This document shows positions 45,422 through 57,791 of a stretch of 64,000 nucleotides of DNA, piece after piece. Each line of letters opens with the position of its first letter. Position 1 is the stretch's first letter. Both the position numbers and the translations under genes were made by a program. The DNA comes from Terramyces sp. JEL0728 (taxonomy: Eukaryota > Chytridiomycota > Chytridiomycetes > Rhizophydiales > Terramycetaceae), in NCBI GenBank assembly GCA_027603945.1, contig JADIIU010000065.1, forward strand, positions 1 to 64,000, written 5' to 3'. Under the pieces are notes generated by a model. The model was not told where the DNA came from. It made no database searches and was given only the letters and a program-made list of their open reading frames with translations.

Positions 45422-47764
45422 ATGGATACCTCCAGGTATATAGCAACTTACATATGAAATATTTGGGACAATGTCTGTTATTTGAAAGTAGAGCCAGTTG
45501 TCGAACAATTGGAAAAGGCAGCAATCATAGGAGATTTAAAATCGTAGAAAGAAAAGCCTAATTGTAGAGCGCTAGAAAAATGTCTTCTTGTTGCTAAATC
45601 CGGAAATTTGAAGAACGAGATTATAAAAGTATTGCAATCATACATGCTAAAATTTTCAATGGCTGGAAGGCAGATTTCGTATGAAAAACAAGAAGCGCAC
45701 AAATCTATCCATACAGTAATTCCAGCTTACTTGATCCCGTCGCCTGCTGAAGAACCAAGTTCAGCATACATTAGCAAAAACGCTCATATAAATAGTTTCA
45801 AGCGATCACGATCGACTAGCTGGTCAACGCCGTATACTTGAACTAACTTTAGATTACGGCCGCCTGGCTTAGTGGCCTCTCCTAAGAGAATTCTTTCGCC
45901 TATCTTTTTCAAAAAGACAAATTATAACTTGAATGACCTGAATGCAAAACAGGTTACTACTTGCTAATTCGAGGAAAAGGCTCAAGAAAAGCGAGATTCA
46001 CTTGTGCATTTGAAAGTAGAAAAGATTAAGGAAGTGGAGGCATACAAAGTAATTGTCTGGCGCTAAATAACAGGCTGAAAAAGTATCCTTGAAGCTTTCT
46101 GTGCAAGAAGAAAGGCGGAAGCTGCAGAGGACTGCATTGGAAGAAAAGTTGGAAAAAGCTAAATTGAAAAGAGAGACACAGTTTTCCAATACGATAAACA
46201 AATTGAAAGAAGAGGATAAAAAGAGAGAAAATGTGTTCATTACTAATTCGAAGCAGTGCATATACATACTAATTGTAGAATTGAAACCAAAAAGCTAACC
46301 CTGGAGAAGAAATTTGAAAATTGTAAATCACGAGTAGAAGAATTGAAGCTATCAAAGAGAAAAAGAGCGCAAGATTTTCATCTCCATGCCAATAGCAATT
46401 CTTTTATTTGCGAAACAAATAATGAGATAATTGCTGTCGCTGAAAAAACTCGAACAAAGATAAATCAAACCAAGCTGCAATTAGAAAATCTCAGCAAAAA
46501 TTATATTTACTCATTTGCTCCTGGTGGTGCTAAATCAACGATGGATCGCTCGATTGCAAATATTATGAAATTGGCTAAATCTCATCAACCAATAGGAACA
46601 GAGTTAGAAGCGATTAGTTCTTTGCTTGAAAAAGAGGACTTGAATCCTATACTCACCAGTGGATTGTTAGAAAAATTGGTATTATATCTGCCACAATGTC
46701 AGAAGCCAAGGTAACCATATCCCTCATGTAGTGAAGCAAATTTAATTGGTTCATTTGTCGTTAATTCTTTGAAAGTATCAACTGAGGTCATTGGCTATAT
46801 TTGTTCTAAAAATTTACTTAGTTCGCTAGTTGAAGACTTGTTTCGTGTCTTTAAATGTCAACACACATATACGCTTGCTATTGCAACAAATGCTTTCAAG
46901 ATCCTCTCAGAAATAATAGGAGCAAGTGAAGAATTCCTTGACATGCAAATTGAAATTGCAAAATATTTGCTATTGCTTGGACTATCTGATTGCATGAAAG
47001 CCATCCAGCTGCCAGCAAATGCAGAAAATGTGGAAACTTTGGAGTTCGTATGTCAATATGTGTGGTTAATTAAAGGGATACTTGCGCTGTCGAACAAGGT
47101 TACGCAAACGGCCATTAAACGTAAATATCGTCGGTGTCTGGTTAATAACTTGCCAATTTCAGATATTACTAATTTACTTTTCATGATGAATTCTCTGATT
47201 TTGAGTGACGGAGGATCATATAGATGCGCTGGAGAGGCGCTGATGGCATCGCAGATCAAGCAAATATCTTTGGGAATATTGAAAACTTTAAATTGCTGGT
47301 GTACAATCAACTGCAGTAAAGTCCAGCAAGTAGTGCAAACATTGGACAGTACGCCGCAAATATTCCATTTTATGTTATTTTGGATGCATTACAGAGACAG
47401 CGGGATTGAAAACTGCATCACAGTGAACGAAATAGTTGATGAGTGTCTGAAAGTTTTGTACAATGTAATGAAAACTTGACCCTAGATTTGCTGGGACAAT
47501 GAAATAATTAGAGCAATGATGTTGATAGGGCTGCCTGACAAATCGTTGGTTCAAAGGTTAGTCCAATTCCCCTTTAGATACTTCAATACGAAAGAGGGCA
47601 GGGATCTACTATTCCCTTTGTTGTTGTCACTATCATTAGATGAAAACAATCGCAGAGTCATCAAAGATGATTTGAGTGTTGAATTTTTGTTAATTTACTT
47701 GGAGCGAAACAAGGAAAAGTTTCCGAAATCATTATATGAAAGTTTAAAAAAATTAAGTAAATAA
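45422..47764 (+). CDS. SCAPER: SCAPER homologue
   Basis: Eight introns (45436-45456, 45544-45567, 45832-45852, 45953-45973, 46049-46073, 46256-46278, 46711-46731, 47465-47485) give 721 residues in phase. An N-terminal helical region (VEPVVEQLEKAAIIGDLKSA) precedes a charged central coil (RRKLQRTALEEKLEKAKLKR) and a C-terminal helical repeat domain ending with LIGLPDKSLVQRLVQFPFRY and LLFPLLLSLSLDENNRRVI, matching the SCAPER C-terminus. Animal SCAPER is linked to the ER, cyclin A, centrosome and cilia. The start depends on an apparent GT-TG intron; without it the 5' end is uncertain. Confidence 0.8.
45436..45456 (+). other. Candidate GT-TG mini-intron at the SCAPER 5' end
   Basis: This 21-nt segment begins GTATATAG and ends ACATATG. 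Removing it links the ATG at 45422 in frame with the rest of SCAPER (MDTSRNIWDNVCYLKVEP). I found no other start codon that joins the frame. Confidence 0.55.
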
Positions 47765-47786
47765 TTGCTTGTACTTTACTGTACCT

Positions 47787-49235
47787 TTATATATGCTGTT
47801 GTTGCCATATTTGAATACAAGATTCCGAAATATTTAGCATTTGAGGCATAATTTCATCTACAAAGATGTCCTAATAGATCAAACAGAATGTACCTGGATT
47901 TGATACCACTGATTGGAGATAGGACAGGGAAACTGAACCTTGTAACCAGAATTCAGCGACTTTTCGTCTCCATCATGAATTACATTTGCAATAAGATCGT
48001 ACTTTGTGCTTAAATCACAGTTGTCGTCAGATAAATCTAAATTAAATTCCACATACACGGTGACATGTCCAAGCTTTTCAGGGGAAAGTTTACAATAGTG
48101 GGGTTTCTTTCTATATTAAAGCCGCCTTTGGATATCCTCTTTACACATAGTATTAGGAATGGTGGGAGCTGGGAAATTGAATACCTTTTCAAAGTCCCAT
48201 TTGATTCAACTGTCGTCTTTCCATCGAACTTGGCCAATAGCGATGCCAGTGTGACCTGCGGCACTACATAGTTGGAGTCGCCTGTGAATAAAGGTGTTGG
48301 TGGTAAATCCAATGAAAGAAACAAAAACGGAGACTTGGTCCCACCGAACCCAGTTTCATTGAAACTCTGAGAATCACCTTCTGAACGTCCAATTGAGACT
48401 ATTGATTGCGATTCAATAAACATTTCTCCTTGAAATATTTCATATAGCATACTGCTCCTGAATTTCTTTGTGCCTCCGATTCCTCTATGAATTTCATTCA
48501 AGAACCAAGATGTAAAGTCAATAGGATCTCCAGCTCGTCCAAGTTTAAATCGTTTTCCACTCGCATTGGAGACTTCCTGGACCAGTTCATGCGGGCTGAT
48601 ATGAGATTTGAATGCTTTGGGATTCCATATTTTTCTTATTATCATTCCAAATCTTTTCAGCAACTCCAAAGGAAAAGAAGCTACAAGAAAATAGTCTCGC
48701 AGTGGAGGGACATGGGCTAATGCAAGCACCACAACATTAATAAAGTCGTTCAACTTGATATTATTCAAACCAATGTATCCTATATTTAAGTGTATGTTAC
48801 CTGGGAGATATTTTTTACCCAGCAAATCAACAGAAAATGAAGGATTCTTGTCTAGATGACAGACTACTTCTTTTGTAAAGGTTGGTTTAACCACATACTG
48901 GATCAATAGAATAATACCTTGATATCGTTTAATGATGAATCTGTGACTTCGTAATTTTCTGGTAAAACATAAACTTTCAAAGATTCCAAATTAATGAATA
49001 CATGATGATCTTCATTCATTGAGTGGTAAAACGCATGGGATTGCTGTCCCCTTCCTTGGTAGTACTTTCCGCAAGTGAGACATCCATACACATTATTGTT
49101 TGTCAAACTCACGCAGCACAATTTCTCAAAGTCAAAATCCAATACATTCCTATTGATCGTTTCCAGATATAATCCTTTCACTTCAACTGTTTTCTGTTTT
49201 TTTCTTGGTTTTACTTTATAATCGTGATCTTCCAT
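47787..49235 (-). CDS. SAD1: Sad1/USP39 tri-snRNP splicing factor
   Basis: Three introns (48898-48917, 48037-48056, 47871-47893) give 461 residues. A ZnF-UBP (LCCVSLTNNNVYGCLTCGKY, YQGRGQQSHAFYHSM) precedes a USP-like domain. The usual catalytic Cys box is replaced by GLNNIKLNDFINVVVLALAH, as in USP39, which is an inactive ubiquitin-specific protease acting in spliceosome assembly. FFxxEIHRGIGG-like and LPPFLILCVKR motifs follow. Loss of the Cys is therefore normal for this family. It converges on SCAPER (22 bp). Confidence 0.93.
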
Positions 49236-49253
49236 TCAAAAAAGACAAAAATG

Positions 49254-51390
49254 TTAAAATGCAGTTCTATTAGTTTTTGATTCAAAAAAGTTGGGAGCAA
49301 TTTCAGAAAGCCAGTCCGAGTCAATTTGAGTAATGCCATTCATATATGTTTTGCTCCCCACTTCCTGAATATCGTAGAACACGACCCAATCAGGGGGACT
49401 ATCAAATACAAACGAAGAAGGATGGAGCTCAAGGATTTTTTGCCCCTTAATGGTGATATACGAACCATTTGACCTCAAACGCGCAGCATGGGGAAAGTAA
49501 GCAGATAGGATGCATTTGCGCAGACTAGTCAAGTTTGATCCACAACTTTTGATTGGGATTTTCAACCTTTTTAACAGCTTACAGATCATGGTGCGCAAGC
49601 CAACAGCATGATTCATAACTTTGTGATTCACAAAATTTGCATGACACCATTTTGCTGATTTTCTCCCTTGAATAAAGGATTGATATACTACATTAGGCAT
49701 AAATTACCATTGATTAGAGAAAGCAAGTCGCCTTCTTGCACTGCAAACTAACATTAGCATAGAGTACCTGATTCCGAGCTTCATCGGCCTCACTTTGCTT
49801 TTCTTTTGGTCTAAGGAATACATTCTACAGTCAATAAAATGTACATCTGCCAGAAGAAGGGCAATTATTGTCGCGATTTCTTCTGTGCATGAATACTTTT
49901 CAGCAGCGAGCAGCTATAGTTAGTGGCTTCATACCATAGTGGAAAGCTTTAAATCAAAGGGGAGTTCTAATAGTAATATTGCAGCGGGTAGTAACCTTCC
50001 ATGTGAATCCAAATATTGGTAGCCGTGTAACAACTAAAGTTAGGTAGTAATACATCAAAGGAGTTTAGCAATATTTCAGGCGACGGATTAGAAATAAAAT
50101 CAAAACCAAGAATATTTTCAATTCCTAGAGATTTGAGGTGAATTATTGCGAGTGTAAAGTCCACTCTTTGAATTTCCGGAATTTCACTATCTAACACATC
50201 GCCGAACGATTTTTCTGTATATAACCGAATACATTTTCCCGGTCTAGTCTTCCCTGCCATTATCGACCGCTCGATCGCAATGCTTTTCGACACCGACATT
50301 TTATGCGTGTATTCCAAATTGTCCTTTGGGTGATAGATTGGCATTCTTATGAAACCAACGTCTATAACCAGCGATACCCCATCGATAGAAAAGGTTTCAT
50401 TGGAGCATGAAATCATAACTGTGCGGGTGCGGGATTGGATTGGCTGCAGCTCATGCTTCTGTACCCCGTCAATTGCAACCGCTGTCAATTGGTATTTTTT
50501 GCTAGATCAAGAAAAACTTACTCTGAAGCGAATTCATTGATTAGTTCAATAACGGTATCTACTTCTTCTCTGCTAGACAAAAAAACCAAAATATCTCCAA
50601 TTTTTTCGCTGTCGTTCAGCTTCAATACGGTGTTGACAGTTTCTTGGATATAGTCACTGCACGGTGTTGTAATATAGTAATCTTGAACAGGAAAGGATCT
50701 GCCTTCTAGGGAAAGAACAATCACCGAATCATTTTCCTTTTGAACAGTGGTGTTTACGTTAAAGTAATCGAAAAATAACCTGATATCCGAGCTGGATGAA
50801 TACAGAATAATTTTCAAGTCAGGTCTTTTTTTAATAATCCTATGGTTACTAGCATCTACTTTTTCAATATGGACAGCAGCAAGTCAGTATATAACTTCCG
50901 CTCAGTTATCTGGTCAATAATTATCACAGAATAAGCACTGAGTAGAGGGTCCTTTAGTGCTTCCCGAAACAGTAATTCAGCAGTCAGATATTTAATCTTG
51001 GTGTAGGTAGGATGGAAAGATTCATCAAAGGGGACGGCATATCCCACTGCTAGCGATTCATTAACTTCTGCGGAAGCTTTGGAATAGCTCGCAATGCATG
51101 TCTCTTGCCTTTGAGTGCAGCCTATCATATACCCATCACAATACCCAGATTCGTACAAATATTGCGGTAGTTGGGTTTCCTTTCCGCTCTGTGATCCACC
51201 AACGAGGATGGACACTTGGTATTTTTCAATTAGATATAATAGTTGATCCTCTACAAATAAAATTCAACATACTGGATTTGTAAATTGGCAAACTTTTACG
51301 GTAGTCGTTATATCCTGAACTTTTACTGTCGTCCCTGCGATCCCTCTCCTTTCTTTCCTCTCCTTGGTTTGATCCTGGTTTCCAAAACAT
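49254..51390 (-). CDS. DHX35-like DEAH-helicase-fold protein with lost catalytic motifs
   Basis: Eight introns (51251-51272, 50840-50859, 50502-50521, 50034-50053, 49914-49934, 49825-49844, 49748-49767, 49688-49707) give 657 residues. Domain order follows DEAH helicases, starting with FWKPG (as in DHX35), RecA1, RecA2, HA2 (SLIN..., ARNQ...), and an OB domain (SPPDWVVFYDIQEVGSKTYM). Yet motif I reads GGSQSGKETQ (Thr to Glu), motif II reads IIIDQITER in place of DEAHER, motif III reads SSSS for SATL, motif V CSNETFS for TNIAETS, and motif VI ERSIMAGK for QRAGRAGR. It should not hydrolyse ATP. The frame is clean over 2 kb, so it seems to be a maintained pseudo-helicase, perhaps a structural splicing factor. 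Confidence 0.85.
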
Positions 51391-51398
51391 TTGAAAAA

Positions 51399-52082
51399 AT
51401 GGCAAATCTTGAAGCTGGAACTTTACCTCAACCGGAACAGTCAATTTTGCAACTATCAAGGAAAGTGATTTTTAATTACAGACACCCGACAGTCCTTTTA
51501 TTTCATTTGCTATTCAGGAGTCTGGCAATAGCCATCTACATGTTTGGATGGATTTTCACTTCCAATTTCATTTTATCATTCGTATTAATCATACTAAATC
51601 TCGCATTTGACTTTTGGACTGTAAAAAATGTATCTGGAAGATTGTTGGTTGTAAGTACAGTCTTAAATAGGGATTGCGATGGTGGAATGAGATTAAAGAA
51701 GATGGCACAAACGAATGGGTGTTTGAATCGAGAGAGGTAGGGATAATTTAATATAGAATCGAGTTCTAAATCCCACCGACTCTCGAGTATTCTGGACAGC
51801 ACTGTATGCTGCGCCATTAAGTATTTCAAATTAACGCAGTTTGGATCGCTCTTGCCGTATTGGCCGTGCTGAGATTGCAAGCCAGTTGGTTCTTAGTGAC
51901 GCTAGTTGGAATCTCTATGAATACAGCGAATGTGGTTGGATACACCAAATGTGAAAAAGTAATTCCAAGCTAAAATACAGGACGCCAAAAAGAAACTGAC
52001 TCAGTATGTAGCGGAACAATCCTTTGTTCAGAATATGGTTGGTACTGCCATTACTTCAAGACTTGGATCGTTCTTGGGTTAA
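51399..52082 (+). CDS. TVP23: TVP23/FAM18-family Golgi membrane protein
   Basis: Introns 51651-51670, 51737-51756, 51821-51839 and 51959-51980 give 200 residues. Family marks include [37 protein letters not shown], a DxRVFW motif and the C-terminal membrane helices followed by VGYTKCEKDAKK. Tvp23 is a late-Golgi/TGN protein with about four membrane segments. Its ATG lies 8 bp from the divergent start of the DHX35-like gene. Confidence 0.9.
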
Positions 52083-52124
52083 ATATAAATATAAATTTTC
52101 CTTAATTTTTTTTTCAAAAAAATA

Positions 52125-55100
52125 ATGGTGTCAGACTTGGAGAGAGCTATAGGGATGGCTCTAGACCCATCGACAAGGGGGCCCATAAAAGACCAAGCGA
52201 TTCAGTATTGCAATCACATTAAACAATCCAATAATGGGTGGGAAATGTGTGCAAAATTGGCTGATGAAACGAGGTATTAGATTTTTAAATTAGTATTCCT
52301 GAAATCAAGTTTTTTTGCTTTCAAGTTATAGAAGAATCTTTGCGCAACACACCTGGAAATGCGGATATCAGAAAATTGCTTTGGAAATGGCTGTATGAAA
52401 ATATCACGGCAAACTTTCCATATTATCTTCGGAACAAATTATATGTGCTGATTGTACTCTTGTTTAGAAATCAATATCCTCATCAATGGCCAACTTTTTT
52501 TGACGAGTTGTTTTCCCTGATTGATGATCCTAAAGGAGTGTTGCCATTTTTACAAATTCTGATTACAATCGACGAAGAAGTAGTGTGCTTGTTGATTAAT
52601 CGGAGCCAGGAAGATCTTGCTAGGAATACACTTATCAAGGATACCATGAGGGAAACCGTTGTCCCGCGGTTGCTGGAAACCTGGCTTTCAATTCTAACAA
52701 CTTTCAACCAATCAAATATGGAGTTGTCCGCCGCATGTTTAAAGTTATTCGGGTTGTATGTATCATGGGTCGATATCAACTTAATTCTACAACCAAAGTT
52801 CATTTCCATATTATTAGAATCATTCTCCAATGCCAAATTACGGATACCTGCTTGTGAATGCCTATCTAATATGATTATGAAAGGAATGAAATCTTCAGAT
52901 AAATTAAAAATGATCCAAATGCTTAATATTTTCAATATTTTAGGAAATTTGAATTTCAGCGACGAAGAATTTGATGGACAGGTTGCTAAATTGATCAATA
53001 ATGTTGGATTGGAATTGTGTCACAGCTATGACGATGCATCTTCGACGGATCACGACAAATACACTGCCATTCAACTTTTAGGTGGTCTGTTCCCTTTTTT
53101 GCTTAAATATATCTCCAGTAACCACGAAGAAACCACTAGCGCTCTATTTCAATTCCTGGGCAGTTACTTGTTGCTTTTGAAACGGCTCAAAAGGCTAAAC
53201 ATCGAGGGGATTTCTCAAGACAGTTTGGCTACTTTGTTACAAACGTTGGTGGCAAAATTAAAATATGACCCTGAGACCGAGTATCGGGTCAAAGAAGATT
53301 CTGGGGAAGATGAGGCAATATTTACCGAGCTGCGAAAAGTAATGTCTCATTTAAATATAGGCAATTAAAGTGCATACCGAATCAATAGCTGCTATAGATG
53401 AAGACTTGTATACAAAATGTGTCTCTGAAATTGTGCTTAAAGTATTCGACACCGCAATTAATGCTAAAATGCGTGCAGGGTTTGCAAATCTCAACTGGTA
53501 CGACATTGAAGGTGCAATGTATTTGCTATACATTTTAGTTGAAGCAAAAGTGGGAAAAGGTCCGCCTGTTTATATTAATAGTAACGGCAATTACACTCCA
53601 ATTGGCTTACTATTATCAAAATTAATGGAGTCAGGTAATTTTAGACTAAACCAAGGTCTTTCGTCATTCCCACACCCATCTATACCAACCATTTATTTTG
53701 AAATTATTTTTAGATACTGCCAATTTTTTGAACAACGACAAAATTACCTGCCAGAAGTATTACAATCTTTTTTGGATACAAGGTTTGTGTTTTTAACCAC
53801 TAGGGGCCTCTTCCATCCAGTCAAGTCGATCAGATTGCGAGTGAATTATTTGTTCTTGAGATTTGTGAAGCTTCTACGCCAATTCTTGGGCCAATATGTT
53901 GAAAGTATTCTTTCGGCATTGACCGAATTATTGGTGATTAAACAACGAATTCTGCCAACCTCTAATGATCCCAGCGTGGCAAGTGATTTTGACAGCCAGA
54001 TTTATCTGTTTGAGGCAGTTGGATACCTTATTTCTGTAGATACCATTACTCCGCAAAGACAAGGCGAGTTGTTGACGGTATTTTTGTTTAATTGTAGATT
54101 GTCATGATACCTCTGTTGCAGAAAATTGAGGAAATAATGCACCACTCTGACTCTACTTCTCTCAATGATATTTACATTGCCGAATTGGCGGATTTGGTCA
54201 GTGCAATTGGAGGGATCAGCAAGGGGTTTCCAGAGTTTGAAAAATCAAAAGTCACCAACTACAACCCAGAAGTATGGAGAAATCCATTTAATACGACAAT
54301 CCAAGGAATATTGGTGGTGCTGCGGAAATTTAATCGCTATCCTCCGATTAGAGAAGCTGTAATATCAGAATTAAAAACTAGAGCCGTTTTGCACTGCAAA
54401 GAATGACAGGATGCATGGGGCCAGAGCTGCTAGAATACATACCGGTTTTTTTATCGTCTGGACTGCTATCTAGCGAAACAGCTGTGGAAATTATTGATTT
54501 CCTGCCATTCATTTGTCTAACAATTTACAAATTTCAGCAATCAGTGGAGCAAATTTTGAAAGGAGTGTGGAAACCACTCAGAGAAAAGATTTCATATTTT
54601 CTGTCACAACCACCGGTTGGAACAGACGATGCTTTGAACTTGCTAAACCTTCGCAAGGCCGATTTGACGCTAATTACTACACTCTTCAACTCTCAGCTGA
54701 ATGACATTATGACCTGTCCCGGTAATTTAATACTAATTGAGAAAATATTTCAGAGTTGAATTCAACGCTATCGTCAATCTTGGCATGCTTCGACAGTTAT
54801 TCAGATCTACCAGCCCAGAAACTAGCCGTGTCCCTGTTAAATAAAATGGTATTTTGCTGGGGAGGAATGGGAAATACTATTCAAGAACAGCTGGAAGTAA
54901 AGAAAAAAGGGACAGCTACCAGTGCCAGAGATCCACTCAAAAGAAACCCACTGGCAGGATTTGACGCATTTATATACGAACAAATTATCCCAATTTCGTT
55001 TTCAATCCCAATGAAAGCAGGGTTTAATCTGAACGATGGACAGAGTGTCGTTTTGCTGGGCGAAATATCGCAGCTATTCAAGTCAACCCATCAAGTGCTA

Positions 55101-55244
55101 GGGAGATCTTTTCTGGAATATCTATCGAGCACATTCTTCCCATCAATTTCGTGTAATTCAACTTTAACTGCTCAATTTATAACCGCTCTAGAACAATTAG
55201 ACAAGAAGAGCTTCAAAAAATACCTACATGTAACTAAGAATTAA
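52125..55244 (+). CDS. LOS1: Exportin-T (Los1/XPOT), tRNA exporter
   Basis: Five introns (52274-52293, 53339-53360, 54078-54097, 54359-54381, 54722-54741) give 1,004 residues. The N-terminus (MVSDLERAIGMALDPSTRGP) and the importin-beta-like region RNKLYVLIVLLFRNQYPHQW, PTFFDELFSL and ITIDEEVVCLLINRSQEDLA then RNTLIKDTMRE match Los1/exportin-T closely. The C-terminal HEAT repeats include RFALQRMTGCMGPELLEYIP. It carries mature tRNA out of the nucleus with RanGTP. At the last intron a 32-nt alternative also keeps frame, but the 20-nt form fits the local pattern. Confidence 0.9.
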
Positions 55245-55314
55245 CGATAGACATTCTACTCTCAACCTGCATCATAATATGTACTAATGTCTACATAATA
55301 ATATATACGATAAT

Positions 55315-57777
55315 TTATTTGTCTGGCTTGTAACAAGTGGTTATGTAGTTTGTAATAAAAGATGCCTCTTGAAAGGTAGTAATGGAAGGATGATTATCTT
55401 CATTTCCTAGTTTGTCTACGAGCGCAATGAGTTTGATATTCTATATTAGTCCATCGCACCTTTCTCTTAACTTCCGTAAGATCATTGAAACATCTTGCTC
55501 CACCAGCTTCAAGCAATCGTTTATAGTTTGCTTTGCGGTCACTATTAAGCTGAATAAGTACATTCCACCCTACAGTTAGTTGCTGGCACCTTGAAATATC
55601 TTTTTGCCAGTACTCGCAAATTGGGTTTTCCAAAATCGAGATATTTTTCCTGATTCGCCTTGAAATTAATTTAATCTACCATCCAGTTGATAGTCTTCTT
55701 CATTTAATATTGCCTGTTTACTGGCGCAGTCCAGTATAAATTGCGGTGTCAAAATCCAGGCACCGCTAGCACAAGCAGACAGGAATTTTTCTGTATGCAT
55801 CGGAGTTTCTACTATTAGATGAGTGCATTTATTGTCCCACATAGCAGATTCTAATATTTCGGCATCGAAAAGTGGAATTTTTTGTGTCAGTGCAGATTTA
55901 ATACTGTTGGACAGTCCAGAAAATAAAAAGAAGCATTTCGCTGCCTTGATCTTTTTTGGTACGTTGTCCACAAACAACTTTTCTTTTGTAGCGGGACTCT
56001 GTGAATTCGCGAGATAGCTAATCTTTCCGGAAGTAGCGTGCAGAGGAGAAGAATCCCAAGTTTCGTTGTATCTTCTTTTTACAGTCTTACTCTTGGGTTC
56101 AATGTTTTGTAAATTTTCTAATGTTGCATTAATGGCGTTCATATCTATCGTTTCTTCCGGTTCTGCAGTTTCAAATTCATGTAAAGTAATTGGAGGGAGG
56201 TCGCTTACTTTAAGTGAAGATTGCGAGCTGGTTTCTATCCTGGAATCATCCAATGTAGGTAGTTTTATTCGTCTCTTTCTGATAACTGGCTGAGATGAAT
56301 GCATTAATTTCAAAGCCCCACCATTTCGTCGTTCTCTTTCCGATTTGTATCCCTGAATAAGTAGATCTTACATTTTCCAAGATATCATATATCCATTTTG
56401 TTTCAATCAAAGGAATCCTCCATTTTTGCGCCATTTTTGATTTCTGAGAGGGATTTTCAGTCCATATTAAATGTGTGTTTTCTCTTGAAAATGTTTCGGT
56501 CAACTCTGCACCCATAAGAGTCACAACCCTGTTTATCCACAGTCTTTCAATTTCCTGAAACCCGCTAATCCCAAATTTAAAGTTGCCAAATCCTTGTATT
56601 GGAAGATCATGCTTGGTTGGGGAATATAGAACAGAATCATCATCAACCACCCGTTCTTCTTGGATACACCTTTCTATCCAAAATTCGCTCTTGCTCTCAA
56701 CTTGGGTTTTAATTGCAAAAGGACAGATATTAATACCATCTTCTGATATCGCACCTCCCTGATCAACTATCCCTTTGTGAATTAAGAGTTTCTATTTAGT
56801 AATTCCTTACCTCAATCTCTTGAAATCCAACGATATTAAATTTCATTCCAGCGAACACTTTTGGTTTCCTTTGTATTATTTCTTTTTCTTTCTTGTTTGT
56901 AGTTTCAGGGATCCACTTTTGATAGTCGATTAATTGCTTGGTAATAAAACACTCACTCAGCCACTTGTAATTAACGACTACAGGAACTCTAAAGTAAGTA
57001 GAGGATACGTGTGCCTACATTAAATCCATCTACTTTATGATTTCCCTGTCATGCGCTGTTGGGTCGCTTCCAGACATAATAAAATGCGTAACGATTGAAT
57101 CATAGGAAGTCATGAAATTCCCTCCTCCTTCCCTGATAATTGTCTTTAGGTATTTACTAAGCGACGTTTCAAACCCTTCCCCGAAATAAAAGTAGTGGTT
57201 TTCCAAATACAATTCAGCTTTTTCCATTATCCAATCTATTTCCTTTATAACAAGATTCCATTTCTTTGCAGCCTTCAGCTTTTCCGATTGGTGATCCTGT
57301 GATTTTACAATTAAATGAGTAGTGGAGGTGGACAAATTGGGAGAATACATCCCTGCAATTAATAGCCAAATTACCACCCTTTTGCTTGATAGTCGGAATC
57401 ATTTCATTCAATTCTGCAGACTGGAATCCAGTAGTCGAAATAACACACCCGGAAAGCTCTCGAATCTCATATCTAACAGTTGATTTCAGCAACTCTTTAA
57501 TATTGCAGTCTCTGTTATCAATTAGCCAGTCTACATTAAAACCGAGTACCAGGAGAGATAATTGGGATCCCAAGTCTCTTTGCTGCCTGAATTAATACAG
57601 AATACTAGGTATTTCTCTGATCCTGCGTTTTGAGCAATCAAATGGGTGACTTTGGTGGTGAAAGCGCCAGAATATTTAGCTCCCAAGTCCTTTGCGATTT
57701 CTTCAATCTGTTTCTGGATTAGCATCTTTTACTTTTTTATCTTCTGAAAGACCAGTGGAACAAAAAACTAGATCCAT
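55315..57777 (-). CDS. DPB11: Dpb11/Rad4/TopBP1-like multi-BRCT protein
   Basis: Ten introns, all 18-22 nt (57714-57732, 57587-57605, 57531-57549, 57353-57374, 57016-57033, 56792-56810, 56353-56371, 55659-55679, 55570-55589, 55441-55459) give 755 residues. At least five BRCT domains can be seen: GAKYSGAFTTKVTHLIAQNA with the GSEKY motif; GGMYSPNLSTSTTHLIVKSQ; GGGNFMTSYDSIVTHFIM; MGAELTETFSRENTHLIWTE; and a C-terminal one (MWDNKCTHLIVETPMHTEKF). Spacing matches Dpb11/Rad4, which links CDK-phosphorylated Sld3/TRESLIN and checkpoint factors to replication origins and DNA damage. The fifth intron needs an 18-nt (or 21-nt) length to keep frame. Confidence 0.85.
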
Positions 57778-57791
57778 AAATTGGTTTTATT

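Noticed and set aside
47787..49235. Loss of the protease Cys in Sad1/USP39 as a novelty
   Set aside because: USP39 proteins in all eukaryotes lack it; this is the family norm.
54722..54753. 32-nt intron in exportin-T
   Set aside because: A 20-nt GT-AG intron from the same donor (54722-54741) is in frame and fits the genome-wide pattern.
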